Source: Bradyrhizobium vignae (GTDB lineage Bacteria; Pseudomonadota; Alphaproteobacteria; Rhizobiales; Xanthobacteraceae). From it: a stretch of 64,000 nt of DNA. The position numbers were made by a program, and so were the translations under genes. The stretch covers positions 83,028 through 147,027 of the forward strand of contig NZ_RDQF01000018.1 of NCBI RefSeq assembly GCF_004114425.1, given 5' to 3'. Below are positions 50,563 to 60,445 of this stretch, piece after piece (position 1 is the first letter of the stretch; each line of letters begins with the position of its first letter). The notes beneath the pieces are model-generated. The model was not told the origin of the DNA, did no database searches, and saw only the letters and a list, made by a program, of their open reading frames with translations.

Positions 50563-52152
50563 ATGCAAGCGCATCAGCGAATGTTAGATTCGACGCCCAA
50601 CGGCCAGCATTCCGGCGATTCCCCGCTCCTGAGGACGATCGGACTCACCAAGCGTTATGGTGATTTCCTCGCCAACGATTCCATCGACATCGACATCTGG
50701 CCGAGGGAAATCCACGCCCTGCTCGGCGAGAACGGCGCCGGCAAGTCGACGCTGGTCAAGTCGATCTACGGGCTGATCCAACCCAGCGCCGGCGAGATTC
50801 GCTGGCAGGGCCAACGGATCGTGCTGTCCGGTCCGTCCGAAGCACGCAGCCGCGGCATCGGCATGGTGTTCCAGCATTTCTCGCTGTTCGACAATCTCAC
50901 GGTCGCCGAGAACGTCGCGCTCGGCCTCGACGGCAAGGAATCCTTCAAGGACATGTCGGCCCGGCTGGAGCAGGTATCGAAGACTTACGGTCTACCGCTC
51001 GATCCCAAACGAGAGGTCTGGCAACTCTCAGTCGGTGAGCGCCAGCGCATCGAGATCGTCCGCGCTTTGATGCAGGATCCCAAATTCCTGATCCTGGACG
51101 AGCCCACCGCGGTGCTGACCCCGCAGGAGGCCGACCAGCTTTTCATCGTGCTGGAGCGGCTCAAGGCCGAAGGCCGTGCTATCCTCTACATCAGCCACAA
51201 ACTCGAGGAGGTCAAGCGGCTCTGCGACACCGCGACGATCTTGCGCGGCGGCAGGAAAGTCGAGACCTGCAATCCCAGGCTCGAGACCGCTGCCTCGCTC
51301 GCGCGGATGATGGTCGGCGGGGAGATCAAGGAAGTGAAGGCCGTATCCGGCCGCAAGACCACTGTGCCGCGGCTCGTCGTCAACGACCTCTCGCTTGCCC
51401 CCAGCGAAGCGCATGGCGTGCGGCTCGAGCATATTTCGTTCGAGCTCAAGGGCGGCGAGATCCTCGGCATCGCGGGCGTCGCAGGCAACGGCCAGGAGGA
51501 ATTGTTCGCCGCGCTCTCCGGCGAGCGCCTCGCGAAGGATCCCGGAACGGTGGTGATCGAAGGCATTGCCGCCGGTCATCTCTCGATCACCCAGCGGCGC
51601 AAGCTGGGCGCGGCTTTCGTTCCCGAGGAGCGGCTCGGGCACGGCACCGCACCGCGGATGAGACTGTCGGAGAACGCGTTGCTGACCGGACACGCTGCCA
51701 GCGGCATGGTCCACCACGGGTTCATCGACACCGCGGCCACGCTGAAGACAGTTGACCGCGCGACGGAAACCTTCGACGTCCGCAAAGCCAAGCGCGATCC
51801 GGAAGCGGCAAGCCTCTCCGGCGGCAACCTGCAGAAGTTCATCGTGGGGCGCGAGATCCTGCGCAATCCGGCGGTGCTGGTTGTGAGCCAGCCGACCTGG
51901 GGCGTCGACGCCGGCGCTGCCGCGGTGATCCGCCAGGCGCTGCTCGATCTCGCAAGCGCCGGCGCCGCCGTGCTGGTGACCAGTCAGGATCTCGACGAGC
52001 TTGCCGAGATCGCCGACAGCATCGCCGTGATGTTCCATGGCCGGCTCTCGGCCCCGCTCGCGACAAGCGAAGCGACCCGCGAAAAGCTCGGTCTGCTCAT
52101 GGGTGGCAGCAGCCTGGAACCGAAGGAGGCCGCGCATGCAATTGGTGCTTGA
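50563..52152 (+). CDS. ABC transporter ATP-binding protein, fused double ATPase (BMP/nucleoside type)
   Basis: This 529-residue tandem ATPase powers a BMP-type importer. The first half has Walker A GENGAGKST and Walker B FLILDEPTAVLTP with signature LSVGERQR. The second half has a degenerate Walker A (GVAGNGQEEL) and a SGGNLQKF signature, as usual in this subfamily. The partner permeases overlap it. Purine nucleoside or urate-related ligands are suggested by neighbours. Start at 50563; a downstream ATG at 50581 is possible. Confidence 0.9.
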   Translation: MQAHQRMLDSTPNGQHSGDSPLLRTIGLTKRYGDFLANDSIDIDIWPREIHALLGENGAGKSTLVKSIYGLIQPSAGEIRWQGQRIVLSGPSEARSRGIGMVFQHFSLFDNLTVAENVALGLDGKESFKDMSARLEQVSKTYGLPLDPKREVWQLSVGERQRIEIVRALMQDPKFLILDEPTAVLTPQEADQLFIVLERLKAEGRAILYISHKLEEVKRLCDTATILRGGRKVETCNPRLETAASLARMMVGGEIKEVKAVSGRKTTVPRLVVNDLSLAPSEAHGVRLEHISFELKGGEILGIAGVAGNGQEELFAALSGERLAKDPGTVVIEGIAAGHLSITQRRKLGAAFVPEERLGHGTAPRMRLSENALLTGHAASGMVHHGFIDTAATLKTVDRATETFDVRKAKRDPEAASLSGGNLQKFIVGREILRNPAVLVVSQPTWGVDAGAAAVIRQALLDLASAGAAVLVTSQDLDELAEIADSIAVMFHGRLSAPLATSEATREKLGLLMGGSSLEPKEAAHAIGA

Positions 52153-53227
52153 GAAGCGCGCCGAGCGGTCGAACACGATCGCGCTGGTCTCGCCCCTGAT
52201 TGCGATCGGCCTGACGATCGTCACCATGACCATCCTGTTCGCGATCCTCGGCAAGAATCCGCTGCTTGCGCTCCACGCCTACTTCATCGCGCCCCTGACC
52301 GACGGCTATTCGCTCCAGGAGATCGCGGTGAAGGCAACGCCGCTGGTGATGATCGCGATCGGGCTGTCGCTCTGCTATCTCGCCAATGCCTGGAACATCG
52401 GCGCCGAAGGGCAATTCCTGATCGGTGCAGTGGCCGGAAGCTGGATCGCGGTGAAGACGCAAGGCACCGACGCCGGCGCTTGGGTGTTGCCGGCGATGCT
52501 CGTGCTCGCGGCTGCAGCGGGCGCGCTCTATGCGCTGATCCCGGCGATCTGCAAGGTCAAGTTCGGCGCCAGCGAAATCCTGACCAGCCTGATGCTGGTC
52601 TATGTCGCCGACCTCTTCCTCGACTATCTCGTGCGCGGTCCCTGGCGCGATCCGCACGGCTTCAACTTCCCGACCACGGCCGAGTTCGATCCAGTGGCGA
52701 CAGTGCCGCTGCTGATCGAGGGCGGGCGGCTCCATCTCGGCTCGATCATCGCCCTGCTCGTCGTCGCCGCAGCGGCGATCCTGCTCGGGCGCACCATCAA
52801 GGGCTTTGAGATCCGCGTGGTCGGCGCCGCGCCGCGTGCCGCACGGTTCGGCGGCTTCAATGCCAACCAGCTGATCATCCTGACCTTCGCGGTCTCCGGC
52901 GCGCTGGCGGGCCTCGCCGGAATCATCGAGGTCGCAGGCCCGGTCGGGCACCTCCAGCCCGGCATTTCGCCGGGCTACGGCTTTACCGCGATCATCGTCG
53001 CCTTCCTCGGCCGGCTGAACCCGCTTGGAATATTAATTGCAGGCCTTTTCCTCGCATTGACCTTTATCGGCGGCGAGCAGGCTCAGATCGCGATGAAGAT
53101 TCCGTTGGACGTCACCAAGGTCTTTCAGGGCATTCTGCTGTTCTACGTGCTCGCCTGCGACTCCCTGATCCTGTACCGCTTCAAGCTAGTCTTCCCAAGC
53201 CGACAGGTGACCCGTGGAGCTGGTTGA
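52136..53227 (+). CDS. BMP-type ABC transporter permease 1
   Basis: This 363-residue inner-membrane permease (PF02653 type) has about ten hydrophobic segments. The N-terminal MQLVLEKRAERSNTIALVSP and later GAAPRAARFGGFNANQLIILT are family-typical. The ATG at 52136 with GGAGG upstream is chosen; it overlaps the ATPase end by 17 bases. It pairs with the next gene's permease. Confidence 0.88.
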   Translation: MQLVLEKRAERSNTIALVSPLIAIGLTIVTMTILFAILGKNPLLALHAYFIAPLTDGYSLQEIAVKATPLVMIAIGLSLCYLANAWNIGAEGQFLIGAVAGSWIAVKTQGTDAGAWVLPAMLVLAAAAGALYALIPAICKVKFGASEILTSLMLVYVADLFLDYLVRGPWRDPHGFNFPTTAEFDPVATVPLLIEGGRLHLGSIIALLVVAAAAILLGRTIKGFEIRVVGAAPRAARFGGFNANQLIILTFAVSGALAGLAGIIEVAGPVGHLQPGISPGYGFTAIIVAFLGRLNPLGILIAGLFLALTFIGGEQAQIAMKIPLDVTKVFQGILLFYVLACDSLILYRFKLVFPSRQVTRGAG

Positions 53228-54131
53228 GGCCATCATCCTCGCGGTGCTCGCCGCGTCGACGCCGCTGCTGATTGCGGCGACCGGCGAGCTCGTGACCGAG
53301 CGTTCCGGCGTGCTCAATCTCGGCGTCGAGGGCATGATGATCGTCGGCGCCGCCTGCGGCTTTGCCGGCGCGTGGCTCACCGGATCGATTCTCGTCGGCG
53401 CGCTACTCGGCATCGTTGCGGGCACGCTGATGTCGCTCGTCTTCGCGCTGATGGCGCTCGGGCTCGCCGTCAACCAGGTCGCGACCGGTCTCGCACTGAC
53501 CATCCTCGGCATCGGCCTCTCAGGCCTGATCGGCGCCGGCTTCGTCGGCGAGCGCATCACGCCGGCCGTGCACCTCCATATTCCCGGCCTGACCGACATT
53601 CCGGTGATCGGCCGTGTGCTGTTCGGCGAGGACGGCTTCGTCTATTTCTCGGTCGCACTGATCGTCGGCGTCTGGTGGTTCCTGTACCGCACGCGGGCGG
53701 GATTGATCCTACGCGCCTGCGGGGACAATCACGTCTCCGCGCATGCACTCGGCTATCCCGTGCTGCGCATCCGCACCTTCGCGGTGATGTTCGGCGGCGC
53801 CTGCGCGGGTCTTGCCGGGGCCTATCTGCCGCTCGCCTATACGCCGTTCTTTATCCCCGGCATGACCGCGGGGCGCGGCTGGATCGCGCTGGCGCTTGTC
53901 GTGTTCTCGTCCTGGCGGCCGGGCCGGCTCGTGGTCGGCGCCTATCTCTTCGGTGCTGTGACGATCCTGCAATTGCATGCGCAGGGCTGGGGCGTCGGCA
54001 TTCCCTCGCAATTCATGTCGGCGCTGCCTTACCTCGCGACCGTCATCGTCCTGGTCTTGCTCTCCCGTGCGCGCACCGGCGGCTCGACCGCGCCGGCCGC
54101 GCTCGGCACGGTGTTCGTTCCCGATCGCTGA
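53214..54131 (+). CDS. BMP-type ABC transporter permease 2
   Basis: This 305-residue inner-membrane permease shows the typical beginning TPLLIAATGELVTERSGVLN and LGVEGMMIVGAACG. The start is GTG at 53214, overlapping the first permease by 14 bases, indicating translational coupling. It completes the heterodimeric channel of the importer. Confidence 0.88.
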   Translation: MELVEAIILAVLAASTPLLIAATGELVTERSGVLNLGVEGMMIVGAACGFAGAWLTGSILVGALLGIVAGTLMSLVFALMALGLAVNQVATGLALTILGIGLSGLIGAGFVGERITPAVHLHIPGLTDIPVIGRVLFGEDGFVYFSVALIVGVWWFLYRTRAGLILRACGDNHVSAHALGYPVLRIRTFAVMFGGACAGLAGAYLPLAYTPFFIPGMTAGRGWIALALVVFSSWRPGRLVVGAYLFGAVTILQLHAQGWGVGIPSQFMSALPYLATVIVLVLLSRARTGGSTAPAALGTVFVPDR

Positions 54132-54204
54132 ATTTCGTTTCCGCGGCGTGCGCGATGGGGCGCGCGCGTTGCGGATCGTGGCTTTCCCCTGATGTTGGAG
54201 ATTG

Positions 54205-55284
54205 ATGATGAGGAAATCACTTCTTGCATTGGCTGTCGGGCTCTTGCTTGCCGGTAGCGTCGGTGCAGCCTCCGCCGCGGACAAGCTGAAGGTCGGTTTC
54301 ATTTATTTGGGCCCGATCGGAGATCTCGGCTGGACTTATCAGCACGACCTCGCGCGTCAGGCGCTGGTGAAGGAATTGGGCGACAAGATCGAGACCACTT
54401 ACCTCGAGAACGTGCCCGAAGGTCCCGACGCCGAGCGCTCGATCGAACAGCTCGTCCGCGCGGGCAACAAGCTGATCTTCACCACGTCGTTCGGCTACAT
54501 GGATCCGACGCTGAAGGTCGCCAAGAAATATCCGAACGTGCATTTCGAGCACGCCACCGGCTACAAGCGCAATCCGAACATGTCGACCTATTCGGCCAAA
54601 TGGTATCAGGGCCGCTACATCCAGGGCCTGATCGCGGCCAAGATGTCGAAATCGGGCGTGCTCGGCTATATCGGCTCGTTCCCGATTCCCGAGGTCGTCT
54701 CCGGCATCAACGCCACGATGCTTGCGGCGCAGACCATCAACCCGAACATCAAGGTCAAGATCATCTGGGCCAATACCTGGTTCGACCCGGGCAAGGAGGC
54801 CGACGCCGCCAAGGCGCTGATCGACCAGGGCGCCGACGTCATCATGCAGCACACGGACTCGCCAGCGGCGATGCAGATCGCGAGCGAACGCGGCAAACTC
54901 GCCTTCGGCCAGGACTCCGAGATGATCAAGTTCGGGCCCAAGACCCAGCTCACCTCGATCCTCGATACCTGGGCCCCCTACTACATCGAGCGCGTCAAGG
55001 CCGAGCTCGCCGGCACCTGGAAGTCCGAGGACACCTGGGGCGGCCTCGACAGCCACATGTTCGCGATGGCGCCTTATACCAACATGCCTGACGATGTGAA
55101 AAAGATGGCCGAGGATGCCCAGGCCGCGATCACCGCGGGCAAGCTGCATCCGTTCAAATGCCCGATCGTTGGGCAGGACGGCAAGCCGGTCGAGTGCAAG
55201 GGCGGCGATCACCTCGATGACGGCCAGATCCTCGGCATGAACTTCTACGTGAAAGGCATCGACGACAAGCTGCCGGGCAAGTAG
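54205..55284 (+). CDS. BMP-family ABC transporter substrate-binding protein
   Basis: This 359-residue periplasmic binding protein of the BMP/PnrA family recognises nucleosides, purines or related ligands. The signal peptide spans about 25 residues (ends near GAASAADK). LKVGFIYLGPIGDLGWTYQHD and FTTSFGYMDPTLKVAKKY are family features. Start 54205 has GGAG upstream; ATG 54208 is an alternative. Encoded after both permeases, it completes the importer. The ligand is not determined. Confidence 0.9.
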   Translation: MMRKSLLALAVGLLLAGSVGAASAADKLKVGFIYLGPIGDLGWTYQHDLARQALVKELGDKIETTYLENVPEGPDAERSIEQLVRAGNKLIFTTSFGYMDPTLKVAKKYPNVHFEHATGYKRNPNMSTYSAKWYQGRYIQGLIAAKMSKSGVLGYIGSFPIPEVVSGINATMLAAQTINPNIKVKIIWANTWFDPGKEADAAKALIDQGADVIMQHTDSPAAMQIASERGKLAFGQDSEMIKFGPKTQLTSILDTWAPYYIERVKAELAGTWKSEDTWGGLDSHMFAMAPYTNMPDDVKKMAEDAQAAITAGKLHPFKCPIVGQDGKPVECKGGDHLDDGQILGMNFYVKGIDDKLPGK

Positions 55285-55394
55285 CACGCTTCTTGCATCG
55301 CCTAAATCACCTGCTCCTCCCGGAGGAGGTTCGGAGGGGGTGGCCAGAAGCACCCGGCACTTGTGGCTGCCCCCTCTTTCTATCTGGCCCCCGA

Positions 55395-56744
55395 TTATCC
55401 CTCCTGCATGGCCCGCGCCGCGGAACTATGGCGGCGGATGAGGTCTGCGACATCGAGACCCGGGATCGCGCCATCGATCACCGCCCATTTTCCAGCCACC
55501 ATCACCCGATCGGCGCGATGCGCCCCGCACAGCACCAGGGCGGCCAGGGGATCGCCGTGGCCGGAGAAGCGCAGTTCATCGAGCTTGAACAGCGCGAGGT
55601 CCGCCGCCTTGCCGATCGCGATCTCGCCGAGCTCCGGACGGCCGACGCAGGCTGCCGAGCCCTTGGTCGCCCAGCGCAGCGCATCGCTGTGGCTGACCCT
55701 CGTCACGCCATAGCGCGCCCGTTGCAGCAGGAACGCGGCCCGCACCTCCTGCATCAGGTTGGAACCGTCGTTGGAGGCCGAGCCGTCGACACCAATGCCG
55801 ATCCCAACGCCGGCCTCTTCCATATCGCATACCGGGCAACAACCGGACGCCAGCAGCTGGTTGCTGCACGCGCAATGGCTGACGGTCGTGCCGGCCTTGC
55901 CGAGCCGTCTCATCTCGTCCGGATTGAAGAAGATTCCGTGAGCGAGCCAGGTGCGCGCGTTGAGCCAGCCGCATTGCTCGAGATAATCCAGCGGGCGGCA
56001 GCCATACATCTGCTCGCAGAACCTGTTCTCGTCCTCGGTTTCGGCGAGATGGGTATGCAGGCGCACGTCGAGCTTGTCGGCGAGATCGGCGGTGGCCCGC
56101 ATCAGCGACGTCGTCACCGAGAAAGGTGAGCACGGCGCGAGCGCGATCTGCACCATCGCGTCCGCGCCGCGCTGGTGGTGCTTGGCGACCACGCGGGCAC
56201 TGTCGGCAAGGATGGTTTCCTCGTCCTGCACGACGCTGTCGGGCGGCAGGCCGCCATCGCGCTGCGACAGGTTCATCGAGCCGCGCGTGAGCAACACCCT
56301 TAGCCCGAGGCGCTTCGCCACCGCCACCTCGATATCGACGGCGTCTTCGAGTCCGGCCGGGAATACATAGTGGTGATCGGTCGTGGTGGTGCAGCCGGAG
56401 AGCAGCAGCTCGGACATCGCCACGGTGACGCCGAGCTCGAGCGCTTCCGGCGTCAGCCTCGCCCAAACCGGATAGAGCGCCTGAAGCCAGGGGAACAGCT
56501 CGCGGCCCATCGCGGCCGGCAGCGCCCGCGTCAGCGTCTGATAGAAATGATGATGGGTGTTGATCAGGCCCGGCAGCACCACGTGTTCGCCCGCGTCGAA
56601 CACCGCGACGTCAGCGGTTGCGGGCACACCGCCGGCCGGCACCAGCTCGACGATCCGGCCGTCCTTCACCACGATGCCGCGCTCGGCACGGTCGGCGAGG
56701 ATGGCCAGGGGATCCCTGATCCATGTCGGCCTTGTGTCACTCAT
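55395..56744 (-). CDS. 8-oxoguanine deaminase-type amidohydrolase
   Basis: This 449-residue amidohydrolase-superfamily enzyme deaminates purines. The metal-binding HxH is in NTHHHFYQTLTRALP; later ligands lie in HTHLAETEDENRFCEQ, SHCACSNQLLASGCCPV and GVDGSASNDGSN. This motif set and length fit 8-oxoguanine deaminase better than guanine deaminase, though other family members (isoguanine, 5'-deoxyadenosine deaminases) are possible. The start at 56744 has GAGGAG upstream. It is divergent from the xanthine-dehydrogenase FAD gene. Confidence 0.85.
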   Translation of the reverse strand: MSDTRPTWIRDPLAILADRAERGIVVKDGRIVELVPAGGVPATADVAVFDAGEHVVLPGLINTHHHFYQTLTRALPAAMGRELFPWLQALYPVWARLTPEALELGVTVAMSELLLSGCTTTTDHHYVFPAGLEDAVDIEVAVAKRLGLRVLLTRGSMNLSQRDGGLPPDSVVQDEETILADSARVVAKHHQRGADAMVQIALAPCSPFSVTTSLMRATADLADKLDVRLHTHLAETEDENRFCEQMYGCRPLDYLEQCGWLNARTWLAHGIFFNPDEMRRLGKAGTTVSHCACSNQLLASGCCPVCDMEEAGVGIGIGVDGSASNDGSNLMQEVRAAFLLQRARYGVTRVSHSDALRWATKGSAACVGRPELGEIAIGKAADLALFKLDELRFSGHGDPLAALVLCGAHRADRVMVAGKWAVIDGAIPGLDVADLIRRHSSAARAMQEG

Positions 56745-56813
56745 GATCCTGCTTCTCCTCACACCCGCTGACGGCAGGCCTGCAAGGCGGAGGACGACCG
56801 CGTCCCTGCTCCG

Positions 56814-56844
56814 ACTTGTTGTTGCCACTTGTTGTTGCCACTTG
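56814..56844. repeat. 13-base tandem repeat in a divergent promoter region
   Basis: ACTTGTTGTTGCC is repeated at 56814-56826 and 56827-56839, with ACTTG starting a third copy at 56840. It lies between the 8-oxoguanine deaminase and the FAD-subunit gene and may bind a regulator. Confidence 0.7.
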
Positions 56845-56903
56845 GCTCCCGTCTTGCAACACTTTCTCTTGACCATTCACCCGGCGGGAGGGTTGGCGCA
56901 GCC

Positions 56904-57731
56904 ATGGACTTGAATACCATCACAGCGGTCGCCCATCCGCAAACGCGCTCGCAGCTGCCCGTTTGGACGGCAGGTGATGCTTGGCTCGCAGGCGGCACTT
57001 GGCTCTTCTCGGAGCCGCAAACGCATTTGACACGACTGATCGATCTCACCGATCTGAAATGGCCGGCGCTGACACTCACCGAGAGCCACCTCAGCATCGC
57101 CGCCACTTGCACCGTCGCGGAGCTCGATGGACTCGCCTGCCCGTCCGATTGGCTCGCGGCACCGCTGATCAACCAGTGCTGTCGGGCCTTTCTTGCTTCA
57201 TTCAAGATTTGGAAGACGGCAACGGTCGGCGGCAATCTCTGCATGTCGCTGCCGGCCGGACCGATGATCTCGCTCACATCAGCGCTCGACGGAGTCTGCA
57301 CCATCTGGAAGGCCAGCGGCGGAGAGCAGAGGCTTTCCGTGGTCGATTTCGTCACAGGCAACCAGCGCAACCGTCTCACGCCGGGCGACCTGCTCCGGCA
57401 GATCGATGTCCCGATTGTCGCACTGAAGCGCCGCACCGCCTTTCGCCAAATTTCGCTGGCGCCCGTCGGCCGTTCGGCAGCACTGCTGATCGGAAGTCTC
57501 GAAGCCGATGACACGCTGACACTCACAGTCACCGCGTCGACGGTGCGGCCGATCCAGCTTCTCTTTCGCAAAGCCCCGGATGCGAGCGCACTTCGTACCG
57601 CGCTCATGCAGCAGATCACGGATGACCTGTACCATACGGACATCCATGGCAAGCCGCTCTGGCGCAAGCATATGACGCTGCGGTTAGCCGAGGAAATTCG
57701 CAGCGAACTCCTGGGAGCGACGCGGCCATGA
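56904..57731 (+). CDS. FAD-binding subunit of a xanthine-dehydrogenase-family enzyme
   Basis: This 275-residue FAD subunit of a molybdenum hydroxylase transfers electrons from the iron-sulfur clusters to NAD or another acceptor. Family segments are WLAGGTWLFS near residue 30, IAATCTVAEL, and VGGNLCMSLPAGPMIS. The start at 56904 is chosen over 56829 as the family N-terminus begins near MDLNTITAV. It overlaps the next gene by four bases (ATGA). The likely role is xanthine or purine oxidation with the fused subunit. Confidence 0.87.
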   Translation: MDLNTITAVAHPQTRSQLPVWTAGDAWLAGGTWLFSEPQTHLTRLIDLTDLKWPALTLTESHLSIAATCTVAELDGLACPSDWLAAPLINQCCRAFLASFKIWKTATVGGNLCMSLPAGPMISLTSALDGVCTIWKASGGEQRLSVVDFVTGNQRNRLTPGDLLRQIDVPIVALKRRTAFRQISLAPVGRSAALLIGSLEADDTLTLTVTASTVRPIQLLFRKAPDASALRTALMQQITDDLYHTDIHGKPLWRKHMTLRLAEEIRSELLGATRP

Positions 57732-60445
57732 GCTTCGAGGTCAACGGCAAGGCGTTCTCTCAGGAGCCACGCGCCGGGCAATGCCTGCGCACGTTCCTGC
57801 GCGAGCTCGGCCATTTCGGCGTGAAGAAGGGCTGCGATGCCGGTGATTGCGGCGCCTGCACCGTGCTGCTCGACGGCGAGCCGGTACACAGCTGCCTGAT
57901 CCCGGCGTTCCGCGCCGAGGGACGCACCGTAACCACGGTCGAGGGGCTCGGCGGCGACCATCCGATGCAGCAAGCCTTCCTCGACGCGCAGGGTTTTCAA
58001 TGCGGCTTCTGCACCGCCGGCATGATCCTGACCTGCGCCTCGCTGAACCAGGCGCAGCGCACCGATCTCGGCAGCGCGTTGAAGGGCAATATCTGCCGCT
58101 GCACCGGTTATCGTTCGATCGAGGACGCGATCCTCGGCAACACCAATGTCGAGGCTATCGTCGAGACCGGCGCCGCCTTCGGCCGCAGCCTGCCGGCGCC
58201 CGCGGGTCCCGATATCGTGCGCGGCAAGGCACGCTACACCTTCGATACCGCAATCGAAGGCCTGTTGCACATCAAGCTGCTGCGCTCGCCTCATGCTCAC
58301 GCCAGGATCGCCGCGATCGACAAATCGGACGCGCTTCGCGTTCCCGGCGTGCACGCCGTGCTGACGCATGAGGATGCACCGCCTGTCCTGATCTCGACTG
58401 CGCGGCACGAGAGGGACTGGATGGATCCCGAGGACACCCGCGTTCTCGATGACGTCGTCCGCTTCATCGGCCAGAAGCTCGCCGCCGTCGTCGCCGAGAC
58501 CGAAGCCGCCGCCGAGGAGGCGTGCCGGCGGATCAAGGTGGAGTACGAGATCCTGCCCGCGCTGATCGATCCCGAGCAGGCGATGAAACCGGATGCGCCA
58601 GTTCTTCATCCTGACCGCACCACCGCGAACCGGATCGCCGATCCCCAGCGTAACCTCGCGGCGGAGACGCATGGCGAGTTCGGCGATGTAGCCGCAGCAC
58701 TCGCCGCTTCCGCCGTCACCTATGAGGCGACCTTCCACAGTCACCGCGTGCAGCACGCCGCACTGGAGACTCACGGCGGGCTCGCTTGGCTCGACGATGC
58801 GGGCGTGCTCAATGTCCGCACCTCGACGCAGGTGCCGTTCCTGACCCGGCGCGCGCTGTCGGACATCTTTCAGCTTCCCATGGACAAGGTCCGCGTGTTC
58901 TGCGAACGCGTCGGCGGCGGCTTCGGCAGCAAGCAGGAGATGTTCGTCGAGGACATCCTGGCGCTTGCTGCGCTCAAGACAGGGCTTCCTGTGAAGCTGG
59001 AACTCACACGCGAGGAGCAGTTCATCGCGACCTCGACGCGGCATCCGATGCGGATCCACATCAAGGCCGGCGCCGATGCCGGCGGCAAGCTCACCGCGCT
59101 CCAGCTCGACGTGCTCTCCAACACCGGCGCCTACGGCAATCATGCCGGCCCCGTGATGTTCCACGCGCTGTCCGAGTCCATCGCCGTTTACAATTGCCCG
59201 AACAAGCGGGTCGACGGCTATGCCGTCTACACCAACACGGTGCCGGCGGGTGCGTTTCGCGGCTATGGCCTGCCGCAGGCCCTCATCGCGGTCGAGGCCG
59301 CGATCGACGAGCTGGCGAAGCAGCTCGGCATCAGCCCCTACGAGATGCGCCGGCGCAATATCATCAAGCCCGGCGATCCCATGCTGTCGCCGCCGCCGTC
59401 CGAATATCACGACGTGCTCTATGGCTCCTATGGACTCGACCAGTGCCTCGACCTCGTCGAGCGCGCGATGCAGGCCAGTGGCCCGCAGCCGGAGCTGCCG
59501 CCGGAATGGCTGGTTGGTGACGGCATTGCGCTGACCATGATCGACACGGTGCCACCGGCCGGCCATTTCGCCGATGCGACGATCGCGCTGCGCGATGACG
59601 GCGGCTTCGATCTCACCGTCGGCACCGCCGAGTTCGGCAGCGGCACCAGCACCGTGCATCGGCAGATCGCGGCGACGACGCTTGCGACCACTGTCGACCG
59701 CATTCGCCTGCGCCAGTCCGACACGGCGCACGGCGGCCACGACACTGGCGCCTATGGCAGCGCCGGCACCTTCGTCGCGGGCAAGGCGACGCATGCCGCA
59801 GCCGCGCAGCTTGCGACCGAGCTGAGGGCGGCCGCCGCCGGCGCGTGGCTGTGCGACGTGGACACCTGCGTGCTCGATGCCGATGCCGTCGTCAGCGGCG
59901 TACGCCGCATGTCCTTTACGGAACTGGCCAAGCTCGCCCGCGAATGCGGCCAACCCTTCGCAGGCACCGGCAGCTCGAACGGCACGCCGCGTTCGGTCGG
60001 TTTCAACGTGCAGGGCTTTCGCGTCGCGGTGAACAAGGGCACCGGTGAGCTCAGGATTCTCAGGAGCGTGCACGCCGCGGACGCGGGCGTCGTCGCCAAT
60101 CCCATGCAGTGCCGCGGCCAGATCGAAGGCGGCGTGGCGCAGGCGCTCGGCGCTGCGCTCTACGAGGAGATGGTGATCGACGCCACGGGGCGCGTCATCA
60201 ACCCGAAATTCCGAGATTATCACCTGCCCTCCTTCGCCGACGTTCCGCGCACGGAGGTGTTCTTCGCCGAAACGTCCGACACGATCGGACCGCTGGGCGC
60301 AAAGTCGATGAGCGAGAGTCCGTACAATCCGGTTGCCGCTGCGCTCGGCAACGCCATTGCCGATGCCACCGGCATCCGCTTCACCGCGCCGCCCTTCAAG
60401 CCGGATCGGCTGTTTCCGGCGCTGCTCGACAAGTTTGGTGGCTAA
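57728..60445 (+). CDS. Xanthine-dehydrogenase-family protein with fused [2Fe-2S] and molybdopterin domains
   Basis: This 905-residue protein fuses what are usually two subunits. The first about 155 residues are an iron-sulfur domain with a plant-type cluster (CDAGDCGACTVLLDG) and a second cluster (CGFCTAGM...NICRCTGY). The rest is the molybdopterin-binding large subunit (GGGFGSKQEMFVEDIL, GAFRGYGLPQAL, TAEFGSGTSTVHRQ, and the catalytic Glu region GAKSMSESPYNPVAAAL). The FAD domain is a separate upstream gene. Context (guanine deaminases, ureide enzymes) suggests xanthine to urate, but the family has many substrates. This fusion order is less usual than XdhA/XdhB. Confidence 0.88.
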   Translation: MSFEVNGKAFSQEPRAGQCLRTFLRELGHFGVKKGCDAGDCGACTVLLDGEPVHSCLIPAFRAEGRTVTTVEGLGGDHPMQQAFLDAQGFQCGFCTAGMILTCASLNQAQRTDLGSALKGNICRCTGYRSIEDAILGNTNVEAIVETGAAFGRSLPAPAGPDIVRGKARYTFDTAIEGLLHIKLLRSPHAHARIAAIDKSDALRVPGVHAVLTHEDAPPVLISTARHERDWMDPEDTRVLDDVVRFIGQKLAAVVAETEAAAEEACRRIKVEYEILPALIDPEQAMKPDAPVLHPDRTTANRIADPQRNLAAETHGEFGDVAAALAASAVTYEATFHSHRVQHAALETHGGLAWLDDAGVLNVRTSTQVPFLTRRALSDIFQLPMDKVRVFCERVGGGFGSKQEMFVEDILALAALKTGLPVKLELTREEQFIATSTRHPMRIHIKAGADAGGKLTALQLDVLSNTGAYGNHAGPVMFHALSESIAVYNCPNKRVDGYAVYTNTVPAGAFRGYGLPQALIAVEAAIDELAKQLGISPYEMRRRNIIKPGDPMLSPPPSEYHDVLYGSYGLDQCLDLVERAMQASGPQPELPPEWLVGDGIALTMIDTVPPAGHFADATIALRDDGGFDLTVGTAEFGSGTSTVHRQIAATTLATTVDRIRLRQSDTAHGGHDTGAYGSAGTFVAGKATHAAAAQLATELRAAAAGAWLCDVDTCVLDADAVVSGVRRMSFTELAKLARECGQPFAGTGSSNGTPRSVGFNVQGFRVAVNKGTGELRILRSVHAADAGVVANPMQCRGQIEGGVAQALGAALYEEMVIDATGRVINPKFRDYHLPSFADVPRTEVFFAETSDTIGPLGAKSMSESPYNPVAAALGNAIADATGIRFTAPPFKPDRLFPALLDKFGG

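Noticed and set aside
56759..60223. Antisense open frame of 1154 codons across the xanthine-dehydrogenase genes
   Set aside because: It overlaps two clearly identified genes, is Arg/His/Ala-rich and shows no domain.
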